Below are positions 32,601 to 44,587 of a DNA stretch of 64,000 nucleotides, in pieces (positions within the stretch are counted from its first letter, which is position 1; every line of letters begins with the position of its first letter). A model generated the notes under the pieces. The model saw only the letters and a program-made list of their open reading frames with translations, had not been told where the DNA came from and did no database searches. The position numbers were made by a program, and so were the translations under genes. The DNA is from Ectobius pallidus (lineage: Eukaryota > Arthropoda > Insecta > Blattodea > Ectobiidae): contig CAXKWD010000002.1 of the NCBI GenBank assembly GCA_964059195.1, positions 168,894,559 through 168,958,558 on the forward strand, in the 5' to 3' direction.

Positions 32601-32739
32601 ATGGACAATGTACTTATGTTCTCCATACTGCAACGTCATCGTCCTTTTGTGTTATTGTACATCGAGCCCATGTACATGATGATTTTATAGATTACACATT
32701 GATTAAACTGTATAGCCAGAAAGACATTTGACAATCACC

Positions 32740-34085
32740 ATATAAACATTCTGACTTATAACACAGGGTTTACATCAATGATGAAACTTTTGTTTTTCAT
32801 AGGCGTGGTTTCAAAACTACAACACTCACCCCGACGTCACCTGTCGGGATTTGAAACTCTTTCACCACATTGAAAGAATTTGGTAACAATGTTATACAGG
32901 AATTTGTTGACAGATAAAGAATCCAATGTCTCAATGTTACTATAATAAACATTTTAAGTTATCCATCAAAAAATACATGTATGCATGAAGCAAAATCTGA
33001 ACACAACTTGATATTCCATTTTATGCACAGTTAGCTTTCGTTTTGGTTGTAAGGTTGTCTGATTTTGTCAGTAACTCCTGTTTGAATAATTAAGTTATAA
33101 CAGGGAAAGGACAGTATGAAAGGTTTTGAATTTGTATCCATCTTTTTTTCACCACATATTCTATCGCTCTTAAAGGTGTGCTCTAATATTTGTAAAGACA
33201 TTTAATTACACAGGATATGGAATTGTAAAGGATTATTTTTAGAACGATACAATGTTATTTGAAACTGATAAGTCTTTATGTTATGAATTTAAATCTAACA
33301 AGATTTTCTATACAGACCTTTACTTTACCAGAATAACATTACGTCGTTCCTGAAATGAAAACTCTCATTAAATGTCATCAGTGTAACATATTTTCGAATT
33401 TATTTATCTATAACATTTTATTTATTTTATCTATTTATTTATCTATAACATGATCATATATATCATTATGTATTATTTAAGTGTTCTAGAAAGTTTATCG
33501 TCCTTTATTTTATTTCATAAGTAACACCATCATTCTTTTTCTCCCGTCATATATTTTTCTTTGAAGAGGACATGTTTTCACATTTGTATTCCCCTTTTGT
33601 TAGACGAATGAAGTTTTTTTACATGTAGTAGTGAAAACATACAACATCGCTTAATGTTCTAGACGAAATTCATAAAAGTTAGAGTTCATTATTTCATTCT
33701 GATTTCTTGAAGACAGATTTGTAAGATATGCAGATATAGAAATTTTGAAAAACTTACAATAGGTCTAAGCGATCATTGACGTCCTTGGTAAAAGTAACCT
33801 AATTTTAAATCGACTGTATTTACAATACTAAGGCTAGAAAGAAGCTTTTTAAAAAAATTACTCATGTATTTGAGTATTAAGAATAGATCATAGCAAACTC
33901 CATGAAGAGAAAGGACAACATAGAGGGAAAGATACATGTATTGTCTTAAAACCTCTCGGAACCTTTTGCTTTATATATAACCATATGGAAGAGTCGTCGT
34001 CGTTTGCCAAAACGCACCTGGTACTTCTTGTCTTCCGGCTCGGAGACGATAGAGGGACCGGCTTTTCTCTTTACTTTTCTCCGTT
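32740..34085. other. No recognisable gene
   Basis: About 1.3 kb of AT-rich sequence downstream (minus sense) of the polymerase relic. I looked for capsid, ATPase or integrase-like frames and found none. Confidence 0.45.
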
Positions 34086-34089
34086 CGTA

Positions 34090-37000
34090 TTATAACGGGT
34101 TCAGCCTCTCTGTCAAAAACCAAGCGTTAATGGTTTCAAAATTTACCAGTTTTGATGAGAAATAGTTTAGAGTGATGCCTCTTACTTTACAGACCGTCTT
34201 TGTCTCTTTTCTACTTGGAATCTCGACTTTGTAAGCGTATTTTTTGGGGCCTCCGCTTAAAAAATGCGAGATGTAGGCATCCTGTCCACAGTCAAGCAGC
34301 TCGTTCGTAATTTCGCCAAGGTTATCACGTACATCAATGCTATTCTTTTCTCCTACATTTTGACAATAAATGACAATAAATCGCAATACAGAGCTTTCTT
34401 TCCCAGTTCCTTCAAGTGAGAATAAAGTTTGAGACGGGGTCCTGTCGTAACGTAGGCTCCTAGAGCTACGTTCGTGTGAGGCAAGGAAGGAGTTTCTTCT
34501 TCTATATGACGCCAAGTGGTCCAGACAACCTGATCATTGGCAAACATCAGATTTGATATTTCAGTGCCAGGAGTCGTAAGAAAATCGTACAGCTCTTTTG
34601 GCTCCTTGACCATCTTAGTGCGAGTTCTATCAATACGTTCGACGAGTTTGCCCCCAAAACTATTCAGGCAAAGTTTGCTGATTGTACGTTTTCCTGGATT
34701 CTTGGCAATCTTCCCCTTGTCTAGCAAAATGCCTTCGTTTTTAAAAAAGCATCGATGTATTTGAACTCCTCCTCTGATGAGACCCAAGAAGGAAACCAGC
34801 TAGATTCTGCTTTAATTTTGAGAAATATATTAATATACGAGACAAACAACCCTCCTTCCTTGGTATTGGGATCATATAGGGTTGTTTTGTATTCGTAAAA
34901 CTCGAAAATTATAATATCTTGTAACCCATAGCCACAGCCTCCCTCATCTCATCTACCACCCACGTTCCTGTAAGAATTCTGTCTTTTTCATCGTTGTGGG
35001 GGCAGCTACCCAGTTCACCCGTCTCGGCACAAGTGCGACAGAGACAATGAATATCAGTTTCTGACTTCATCTGTAAGGTAGCACAGGATGATACAGATCT
35101 CGGGTGGGAAGCACGGAACATTTGATTACTCCTTCCTTTTCGAGCATCCTGTCAGAGTATAAACACTCGTCCCCTATGTACAAAGTAGGGAATTTGAAAT
35201 ATTTACAAACTCAAGGATAGTCTCATAACATCTAAATATTGGATAGTTTCCTTTTTTGGATCGGCTTCATGGTACAGGCTCATCGCTTCTGTCCTACCTC
35301 CATAAAGACATTCGTGAAGCACCAAAGTGCATTCTGTACCATGGGTGCCTTTGTAGCTCTGGATGTTTGTCCAACATTACTCTGAAGTCGCATTCCCACA
35401 TGAGATGTACGGTATAACCAAAAGAAGCTATAGACTCTATTCTCTTCATCGTAGATACGTATCTCTCTGCCAAAGTCTCCTCCGAATCCACGATGTGCAC
35501 ATCTCTGTTTGACATGCACAAACATCCGTGATAGTAACACCCGAGGAACTCGAAAACTTCTCGGGTTTCGCTACACTAACAGTCCACTTTGTAGTTTGAT
35601 ATTTCTGGAAGACGACCCCCTTTACCGTTGCCAGCGTGTCGTATAAACACGTTGCGGTTCGAGTCCTCGTATTCCAGCCATATTAGAGCTATCTTAGAAC
35701 ATTTATCAGACATCCTGTAACCGCCCGAGGGAATTAAACCTATAGTGTTGGGCGATAAAAACTTCTTCCGAAACACCTTGTTGCATGCAGAAGCTATTGT
35801 AATTGGTTGTCGAAAAATCTCGATATCACCAATTTCCCGAAACAGGTTTTCGAATAAAACAAAAGCTTTACGAAGGACGCTCACGTCGGCTTTACAATAA
35901 GTTTCCAGTTCCTTTTTGTTATTGAACATAAGATCCTTCCGACAATCGTGCCATTCCAAGAAGGATCTGCGGTCCTCCTCCGTCATCGTATCGACTCCAT
36001 AATACGATGAGGCAGGATAAGGACCCACGTAATCGAGATTTTGTATTGTATTGTTGAAGTGAGGATAGAACCCCTTACAAACGTCGGTAATACCGAACGT
36101 TTTAGGTAACTCTCTTAAGGGCATAGGTAAAAAATTTAAACTATTCAAAAACGTGATGTGTTGAAACTTCATTGACAGAATTTTGCACCCAATCATCACC
36201 AGATCCAGTCCAGTTATATTTTATAGCACGTTCCAAAATAAACTGTAGATCGAAAGATCTGGCGTTATGAGCAATGGCGATAATTTTTCCAAACCGAGGT
36301 CTATCCATTCTTAAATACTCTATGAATTTCCCAACGGGATCCTCCCAGAAATAATGTTTGCGGACCCGCAGAGGGAGCAGCTATCTTCGTCGGAATTTTC
36401 ACAATCCGAGCACGTCTGTTCAACGCACAAAAATTCGGAACGTGAAGAAACTTGTTGTCTCCGACTTGAGTGTCCTGAGTTGTTTCAATGTCGTAAAAGA
36501 CATATAAGGTATTTTTTGCAGAAGGAATAAAATCTTTTAGAGGGGCCATGTAACACAAATGACCTCCGATGGGTTGATGCGATTTGCAGGTATTACAAAA
36601 AACTTTAAAACATTGATGATTGTAAAGTTTATATTTATCACATGTTCTACAGTTTTGTACTTTCTCGAAAGCCGTACCCCCTTCAATTCGGTTGTAGTTA
36701 TGTTTGTGGAAACATGTGGTACCTCTAAAACATCTATTACAGTCTTCGCAGTGTATCCTGGTGTATACAGAATCGCAGGGCGGTGCAGATCTGCAATTAT
36801 GACAGACACGGTCACAACTATGCGACTCTCCTCTTTTAAATCCTTTGCTGCAACCAGGAAAAATATATCGTCTAACCATGGCAGCATTTAGATTAACTAT
36901 CGTATGGTATTGTTTAGTTTCATTGTCGTACAATAAGTTTATCCGTGGTTTATTTCCATTGTCCCCGTCATAAATAACGGTGTCTAAATCTAGTCCTGAA

Positions 37001-37874
37001 TACAAAACAATTCTGAAATCATTGCAGAAATAATTTTGAAAAGCTTTGTGCTCAGGAATGCCTCCCCCTTTAGACAAATCAATTTTTGTTTCATTCAGTA
37101 GCTCGTCTACTTTCACGGAAATTTTCCTACCCTTCCTGTAGGCTTTGTATTCTGGATCACCCTTCAGTTTAGCGATCGCGATGATGATCGCGTATGCCAA
37201 ACAGTTCATAGCTGTAACGACCTTTACAACGCTTTTCTTTAAGTGTGCCATGACATCCAGAGGACGGGCTATAGAGGAAATCACTTTACCGTTACCAGAT
37301 GGCATAGTTACAACATTTATCACTACTCTTACGGTGTCCGTACCGTAAAACCTAGCATTGGACTGGTATACTTTATGAAAACGCTTTGAATCACCTCTAC
37401 ATCAGTCTGATCCCTTCTCCTGTACGAGATTCCTATTGGTTTGTCTACGGAATTATCTTGATTGAAAAAGGAGATGCCTACCATATCCCTGTCCTCACAA
37501 TCCTTGAGACAGTACTCAAGAAGGATGCTTAAGGCATCGTTAAAATGAACGACAGGGTCGGCGTCACCTGGATCGCTTATACGAATTGTGAGCTCTATTC
37601 CTGAAGCATCAAATCGTTTGTACTCTCTCCATTCTTCCTTCAGTATAGAAAACTTCTCTTCTTCTACGCTAGATTCAGAACCGGGAACGTCTACCTCACT
37701 AAGAGATGATGATGTGTTTTTACTGCAACTCTCCATTCTCAAAAAACTGCTTACCTTAACAAGAAGGGAAATGTTTAGCCAAATGTCGAAGTAGGTTAAT
37801 GTAGAAACTGTACTATGTTGTAGAACAGGTCGTGTGAACGACAGCAGGATATTTGTAAAATTTTTATTCTTTTT
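34090..37874 (-). pseudogene. Protein-primed family-B DNA polymerase relic (Polinton/adinto/bidnavirus type)
   Basis: Endogenous virus-like polymerase in several frames. The N-terminal block is at 37329-37874. A 340-codon frame (36301-37323) has a long Cys/His-rich stretch of CX2C and HX4C pairs and the exonuclease I motif FYDIETTQ. A 207-codon frame (35576-36199) includes the ExoIII-like ETYCKADVSVLRKA. Palm-insert pieces follow: GYTVHLMWECDF (35294-35521) and CRTCAETGELGSCPH (34909-35121). Polymerase motif B, KLCLNSFGGK, and a damaged motif C lie at 34353-34787, and a C-terminal frame at 34090-34515. Motif order is that of protein-primed polymerases. At least five frame breaks make it non-functional. 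The frame is open from a good acceptor (TTGATCCTTGCAG) at 37874, upstream of the first likely Met (37736). No partner viral genes are seen. Polinton versus bidnavirus origin cannot be settled here. Confidence 0.85.
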
Positions 37875-38165
37875 CTGCAAGGATCAAACATAAACATAAT
37901 TAGAGAAGATACAACCTGTGTAGAAAATATTATTACAAAACTATGTCTGAGGTTAATGAAAACGTTATTGAATTAATACTATTCCAAATAAAACTAAATC
38001 AAGACGTTCTTAACTTCTTCTTCAATGAAAGTTACGGTTCTTTTTCACGAAATGTTAGTTATTTTCTCCTTAAAACATTTGAAAGCGTACAATTATGTAG
38101 GTAAAACCTTTCAAAGTTTCTTTCGCAAGGGGAAAAAGTATGCGGGGAATGCCACGTGACTAGTG
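37875..38165. other. Putative intron between exon-like cassettes and polymerase relic
   Basis: AT-rich, no frame. Its left edge is the acceptor described for the polymerase relic. Confidence 0.35.
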
Positions 38166-38169
38166 AAAC

Positions 38170-39060
38170 TTGTTTTAATTTTTTAATTTTGTCAATTTTG
38201 GATTTTTGGACTTTTTAAATTTTGGATTTTATATCTTCTAATCTTTTAATTTTTGAATTTTTGAATTTTGGAGTTCTTAAATCTTGGATCTTTGAATTGT
38301 TTTATTTTCTATTTTTTAATTTTGGATTCAATTTTTTAATTTTGGATTTTTAGATTTTTAAATTTTGGATTTTAGGATTTTAAAATTTTTTATTTTTTAT
38401 TTTTGAAAAACAAGGATTTTTATAATTTTTGGATCTGAATTTTTTTTATTTTGTAATTTTGGATCTTTGATTTTTATTTTTTGGATTTTATGATTTCTTA
38501 AATTTTGGATTTTTATTTCCTAAATTTTTTATTTTTATTTTTTAAATTTAGAATTTTTTAATTTTTGGTTCTAGGAATTTTTAATTTTGGAATTTTGGAT
38601 TTTATAACTTTCGATCTTTGTATTTTTATTTTAAGAATCTTTTAATTTTGGATTTTCAATTATTTAATTTTACATTTTTAGATTTTTTAAAATTTTGGGT
38701 TTTGGATTTCTTAATTTTTGGTTTTTCAGTTTTTAAATTTTGGATTTTCGGATTTTTAATTTTTAATATTTAAACTTTGGGATTTTTAAAATTTTTGGAT
38801 CTTGAAATTTTTAATTTGCAATCTTTGATTTTTAATTTTTAGTTTTTAAATTTTTGGAACTTTGGGTTTTAATTTTTGGATTTTTTAATTTTGGATTTCA
38901 AATTATTTAATTTTTTATTTTTAGATTTTTTAGATTTTGAATTTTCGTATTTTTAAATTTTTGGTATTTTTATTTTTTTAATTTTGGATTTTTAATTTTA
39001 GATTTTTAGACTTTTTAATTTTGGATTTTTTAAATTTTGGATACGCCTAATATTGACTTG
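38170..39060. repeat. AT-rich minisatellite, second array
   Basis: About 890 bp of degenerate AATTTTGGATTTTT units, the same family as 17590-18180. It is followed at 39129-39185 by the shared non-repetitive block (TTGGGTTAGCTCTCTATTTA, then CGCGGCTAAAGAAG). Confidence 0.85.
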
Positions 39061-39454
39061 ATTGTTTTCTGTGCAGTCCGTTCCGTCACAACCCCACTAA
39101 TTTCGTGACGATTTTGTTCGTAACGCAAGTTGGGTTAGCTCTCTATTTACTCCTAGCGCGGCTAAAGAAGTTTCACTCCAAAAATTCTTAATTACATACA
39201 CTAAACAATTCTTTGTTTGATAGGAATCAAACTTTTGATAACAGATATAGGGCTTTTTCTTCATACTAAGAAGTTATTCAGGAAATAATGGAATGGAAAA
39301 AGAATATATTCATGTTATCAAACCAAAATAAACTGTTATTTAGAGAACAAACTTTAGAACTTTCATACACTACATTATATTTTAATGGAAACAATAAAAC
39401 AGTTTTTTGTGAAGTGTCAACACTTAAAGCTATTATTTGTTTAACAATTCTTAC

Positions 39455-39595
39455 CTTCACTGCGAAGAGGATTTGAAGTACGGACTGAATTTATTTGTCC
39501 TGGTCAAAATCTGTGTAGCAGACTGTCAAAACAATATATCTTGATCCAGATACGCAGCAAGATGTTTCGATGTTGTATTGTGTCGCGACTTCTAT
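39455..39595 (-). other. Exon-like cassette A
   Basis: Minus strand: acceptor TTTTTTTTCTTTCAG|ATAGA and donor CAGTGAAG|GTAAG, 141 nt. Stops occur in all three frames, so it is untranslated if real. It shares CTGCTACACAGA with cassette C. Confidence 0.55.
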
Positions 39596-39889
39596 CTGAA
39601 AGAAAAAAAATGACTTAATTAGATACATTTAAACAAGACTTGAAACAAAACTTGCAATATCAGACGTTTGGGTTTTCCTATGACTTCTTAAAAAGATGTT
39701 CAGGAAATAACTATATTTGAAGGAAACAAATGTATTCTTATAACGATCGCTGCGGTTTTCATATGATGTCCTCAGGTTTAAAAAACATTATTTAACAAAC
39801 GCCTCCATAACTTATACCTTACAATACATTACACTACAATAAATTAGTTTATCAACACTTAAAGATAGTACTTGGTAAATATTTCTTAC

Positions 39890-40049
39890 CTTCAGTTCAG
39901 AGTAGAAATGAAACAACGACTGTAACTGTAAGACGTTACGTGTCTTTTTTTTTTATTTGTTTAGTTACATTACAACCCGTGTTTCACCAACTGGTATATC
40001 ACGGGATACTTGTAACAGCTTCTCTGTTTAGACGTATCACCTGTTCTAT
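39890..40049 (-). other. Exon-like cassette B
   Basis: Minus strand: acceptor TTATATTTCAG|ATAGAA and donor CTGAACTGAAG|GTAAG, 160 nt. Same AG|ATAG start and GAAG|GTAA end as A and C. Confidence 0.55.
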
Positions 40050-40162
40050 CTGAAATATAAAGGTATAAGATGTAGACAGTTTTAAATAATATTCCCTATG
40101 CTAACTTTTTTCACGACATCATCACCACTTAAAGATATTATTTTTTGTGAACAACTTGTTAC

Positions 40163-40271
40163 CTTCAATTCAATGTTGAGAAGAAACAAAAGTTATTTCT
40201 GTGTAGCAGGCTAGCACGTGTCCCTCTATGCTCAGCAAACTCTCGGTCTTATACAAAATCTCCTTTCCTAT
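40163..40271 (-). other. Exon-like cassette C
   Basis: Minus strand: acceptor TGTTTATTTCCAG|ATAGG and donor TTGAATTGAAG|GTAAC, 109 nt. Shares the CTGCTACACAGA 12-mer with A. Confidence 0.55.
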
Positions 40272-40581
40272 CTGGAAATAAACATTTAATTATAAATAAT
40301 GCCTTCTAATCAGTAATAAAAAACTTAAACAGTCTGTGAATCCTTTATTTGAACGAGTAATCAATTTTCAAACAGTCCTTCAAGCAAATCTTTAGACCAA
40401 AAATGAGGGACGAAAATAATTGCACAGTTAAAATTTCATTGCATATTAGAAATGTTATTTAAAATCTTAAATATTCTGTTTAAACAACACTGTGAAAATT
40501 AAAAAACCTTGTAGAAAAAACATAGATATCTAGATTTTAAACAAAGACTTATAAAAAAATAATAATAATAAAAAAACTTAC

Positions 40582-40645
40582 CTGTTCAACACAAGATCAC
40601 TAGACGGAGACTCGTGATGTTTACTGTTAGCATGTAAACAGCAAA
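40582..40645 (-). other. Exon-like cassette D
   Basis: Minus strand: acceptor TGAATTCTTTCAG|TTTGC and donor TTGAACAG|GTAAG, 64 nt. Contains an ATG opening only 15 codons. A further donor of the same type (GGAAAACAG|GTAAG) lies at 41999, marking a possible first exon. Confidence 0.5.
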
Positions 40646-41397
40646 CTGAAAGAATTCAGATTATGTTAGGCCTTTATATACGAAAGGATATAGGACAGAT
40701 AGATGTTTAATAATCTTAAAACATATGTGCAAAAGAACAGGTATGGAGGTACATTTACAACCCATGATGAAACTTATTTTAATATTGAGTTCAACAATTG
40801 TTCAAAGATACCTTAATTATGTATCACTTCTTAAAAACTGTTGGAATAGTATTTAAATCTAGAAAATATTTGCAAATATTGCAGATCTGTGTCCAACTTG
40901 ATTATAATTTAATTGCTTATTAGAAAAATAGTTTGTTCTGTACTTAAGATACTATGAAAACTAAATTATTTTATTCAAATGCTATTTCATTATTAGTTTA
41001 CCATATATGATAACAGAGTCTATTAATCATATCATAACCATAACAACTATGTATTATCAGCAATGTGTATCACACTTTCACTACAACCCTAATTTTAGCT
41101 TTGAACTCGAACGTAAGACAGATTTAGCTCTGATGTCTCGTGACATAACACATAGTTAACATCTCAAATGTTATTTAAAACTAGAATCCGTCGAGTTCTG
41201 TACTTGTATTAGTATGAAAGTAACTGTTTTACACACGGAGGAGTGTGAAAGAGTTATCATTCCACTGTGACCTACTAATGGTACTATGAAGCCTGTGCTT
41301 TTGAGTACTTACAGCATCACACTGGGTTGGTATCTCATATTGAGAACGCCTGGTGGTATACCGGGATAGGTGAGTCAGTTGGAGAATTTAATATTGT
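40646..41397. other. No recognisable gene
   Basis: AT-rich; would be intron in the exon-cassette model. Nothing else seen. Confidence 0.4.
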
Positions 41398-41494
41398 ACC
41401 GGCACATTGCCGTGATAGTTCAAAGGTAGAGCAGCGGAACGGAGAACCGTAAGATCTTGGTTCAAATCCTTGGGTGTGGTATAGGATTTTTTTT
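41398..41494 (+). other. tRNA-like sequence with B box and T8 terminator
   Basis: TTCAAAGGTAGAGC (D-loop-like) and GGTTCAAATCC (B box), followed at 41487-41494 by eight T, a polymerase III stop signal. The T-stem has mismatches and the anticodon loop lacks a proper T33, so a functional tRNA is doubtful. Confidence 0.45.
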
Positions 41495-42908
41495 CAGTCT
41501 GACTCTATCTTTCCAAATGGCTTATAGTTCTTATGTTTATCCGAGATAAAATAGTATTTTAAGTATAGAAAGATTCTTGAATTGCTGGGAAACTTCATGA
41601 CTAGATATTAAATTAAAATCTGAGTAAAAGTACATTTTCTAAAATTATGTTTGAAAGATGTTTCTCTCACAAACGAATAAATTTTCGTTATCTTTATAGA
41701 GTCATATTTTTCTTTACGTATATTCAGCATGTTTGTTGTAGGCTGGATAATATTTGATTAATAAGCTAAACTCTGAGAGGAACAATGTTATAATGTAATT
41801 GTCTAATGAAACAGATAGGCCTATGCTTTCTATAACCGGTAACTTGTATATTAATATTATCGTAGTTCATACCTCCAGACACATGAATCTTTATAATTTA
41901 AAATGTTACGTTATGAAAACTCACAGTAAGTAGGCCTAAGTTCTATAACATGCAAGAAAAAAGAAAGAAAGAAAAAAAAAAACACTCGCTCATCTTACCT
42001 GTTTTCCTTGTGTTCTGATCTTTGATGAAATAATTATACTAAACAGCGATCCTCTGTTTTGTCAAAAGCTATGTATTTCTGTAGATTTATTGCATCATCG
42101 GTCTACCATGTAACAACTACACAGTAATAATTTTCACTTTACACCACACATGTAACTATCTGTATCTGTCACAAACGAAATATTAGCGACACTAATAGCT
42201 AAGAAAATTACATATTATTAACTCCCCCTTGCAACGTTGAAATGGTTTGGTTTAGTTATAGTTTTATATTTTTAATGTTGCTAATACAGTGAAACTGGAA
42301 AAGTATAATGTTATAACTTTGAATAAGTAGATACTATAATTTAATATCTCAGATAATAAATGTAGTTTGGAATATAAATATTTATATATAAATCTAGATG
42401 CTGACTAGAACACTATTGTTCTTACCAGATACATTTATTTGTGAGAAATTTGCATATCTAATCTATATGAAATTGTGTTTCAGAAGCTCTAGGCCTATAC
42501 ATAAGCCTACATGTATTTATTACAAGAAGAAGATTTATTTCATATTGTAATTAACTATTCTTTGCACTTTTCTAAGAAAGTATTTGTTTGTATTTCTTTT
42601 CAGAAGTAAATTTATTCATTTGTTTCTGATTATTAACAAGACATAAATTATATGTTTATAATTGTAATTCTTTGTATTCAAATAGTATACTCAGAATAAA
42701 ATTTATTTTTCTAGAAAGAAAAATGGGTGACCCCTTTATATCTAATTTCCCTCATGGAAATATTTTACCTTATGGAGGTAGGAACCAACGTCTCCCCCTT
42801 CCACTGTGATCGATTCAGTGTACCAAATTGCTACAAATTATACTGAACTCTGCTTATGACGTAATCATCTAGTAAATTATCAAGTTTATTATCTTATGCA
42901 CTTTTTAT
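41495..42908. other. No recognisable gene
   Basis: AT-rich left flank of the LINE pair. The only signal is the splice-donor-like site at 41999 (minus). Confidence 0.4.
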
Positions 42909-43185
42909 TTAGAAACTCATTGGTGGAAACCATTCACCTTCGACATCAGTCACCGTCTAGCGCTGGAAGTGATCGATCGCATATTCTACTGTGGACCTTT
43001 TCCTCGCGAGTGGTAGTGATACAAACAGTTCTAGTGAAACCGTTATTACGTCCGAGTGCGAGTGTTTCGTTTTCATATTGCGGAGTGCTCTCCACCTCCT
43101 ATACTAACAGTGTTGGATACTCTTCATCTTTCACCCCGGGAGGGGTGGGTCCGTCATAAACACTCTTTTTCAATACCCAGACACC

Positions 43186-44583
43186 ATGACGGATATCCTT
43201 GCACCGTCCTTACCTGTCCATCGGGAGGACCAACCAGCAACCTCCATGGAATTAGATCTTATGCCACAAGTCCAAGATGCGACTAACCAAACACAGACGG
43301 TAGCAAATTCTATCCCAACAGACACACGTACCGACGGTGACATTTTGTTACAAGGGATCGTCCAAGGTAGTCAGGATACCTCCCGTAAGCCCCCCCGCCA
43401 TACTCATACGGACGTGGGTCCCTTCTTTGTTTCGGTTGTACACAAAGACAAGGAAGTAGGAGCTATCCACCCCATGAAAATCGGCAGATGGCTTTTCAAA
43501 CAAAACTTTGAGGTCCAATATGTGCACAAAGCTAGCAGAAGACAGATCGATGTCCATTTTGCAACATATACAGCAGCAAACAGATTTCTAGATTCCGAAT
43601 TTGACACAAAACACGGTACGGAGTCATACATTCCGTCCTACAACCTCTATGTCACAGGGGTGATAAAAGGGGTGGATACGTACAACTCGTTGGGAGAAGA
43701 CGTTCAACTGGACACTTATGTACCTGAAAGATATCAGATTACACATGCTCATCGATTTAATCGTCGTGTCACTGATGAGTCGGGAAAAGTTCAATACCTC
43801 CCAACTCAGACCATAAAATTAACGTTTCGGAGCCAACGACTCCCTCCATATGTTGTGCTTTACCACCAGCAATGCCCGGTGGATCAATATCGCGAACGCA
43901 CTCAAATCTGCCAGAATGGGGATAAGCCTAAATGCATTAACTGTCATGCGGCGCACAACACGACTGATACTAAAAAATGTCCAGCTTACTCGTTAGAGGC
44001 TCACATATCGGAGAAACTCCACAGCCTGCCGATCTCTCGATACGAGGCTAGGCAAATTGCGCTGGGTAAAACCACATATGCAACGATCTTACACCAGCAA
44101 ACGCCGGCCATATTTGGTGCTAGCCAAAGTTTTCCAGTTCTGGAACCAAGGCTTGAGGAGGATCCAGCGATGCGGAGTACACAACACTCCACGACGCACC
44201 CATGGAATAAGCCGTCATTACCTCCATCAAAGCCCGTCAAACGGAAGGAAGCGTCGGGAGTACCCAGAGAAGAGCAGCAGAAGCATCTTAAACTATTGAC
44301 CGCTCCCAATGGTAGGGAGCCAGAATGTCAGCGGTCCAGCACTACACCTGGAACGAGCTCTACAGCACGGGAGAATGACTGCCCCAGTCCAATACCATTT
44401 CCACGGCCACCACCTCTCAAACCCATACCTATGGTGGAGAATAAGAGCCCACGGAAAGTCGTGAACATTTCCCTCTTCACGGCCATCACGGCGATAAATT
44501 CCATGTTAAATGATTTACCAGATCATCACAAAACTACTTTACTAGCAATTTGCAAATCTATAAGGGAAAACTTGTCTTCATAA
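43186..44583 (+). CDS. LINE copy 1 ORF1 (gag-like RNA-binding protein)
   Basis: An intact 465-codon frame. The N-terminal ~80 residues are Thr/Gln-rich and disordered. Residues about 85-250 (DVGPFFVSVVHKDKEVGAIH onward) form a globular RRM-like part ending LTFRSQRLPPYVVLYHQQCP. A zinc-knuckle region follows, then a helical ISEKLHSLPISRYEARQIAL and a Pro-rich C-terminus. Only the last knuckle (CINCHAAHNTTDTKKC) is complete. Compared with copy 2, about 26 residues holding the first two knuckles are lost in frame between CQNGDKPK and CINC. ORF1 proteins coat LINE RNA. The stop (TAA 44581-44583) is 4 nt before the ORF2 ATG at 44588, which suggests coupled translation. Confidence 0.88.
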   Translation: MTDILAPSLPVHREDQPATSMELDLMPQVQDATNQTQTVANSIPTDTRTDGDILLQGIVQGSQDTSRKPPRHTHTDVGPFFVSVVHKDKEVGAIHPMKIGRWLFKQNFEVQYVHKASRRQIDVHFATYTAANRFLDSEFDTKHGTESYIPSYNLYVTGVIKGVDTYNSLGEDVQLDTYVPERYQITHAHRFNRRVTDESGKVQYLPTQTIKLTFRSQRLPPYVVLYHQQCPVDQYRERTQICQNGDKPKCINCHAAHNTTDTKKCPAYSLEAHISEKLHSLPISRYEARQIALGKTTYATILHQQTPAIFGASQSFPVLEPRLEEDPAMRSTQHSTTHPWNKPSLPPSKPVKRKEASGVPREEQQKHLKLLTAPNGREPECQRSSTTPGTSSTARENDCPSPIPFPRPPPLKPIPMVENKSPRKVVNISLFTAITAINSMLNDLPDHHKTTLLAICKSIRENLSS

Positions 44584-44587
44584 GCAC

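Noticed and set aside
36559..36891. 110-codon plus-strand frame
   Set aside because: Antisense to the Cys-rich part of the polymerase relic.
41398..41494. A functional tRNA gene
   Set aside because: Arm pairing and the T33 position fail by eye; only the B box and T-run support it.
32740..43000. Complete Polinton or virus genome around the polymerase
   Set aside because: No integrase, packaging ATPase, protease or capsid frame is visible, and no long TIR pair could be matched by eye.
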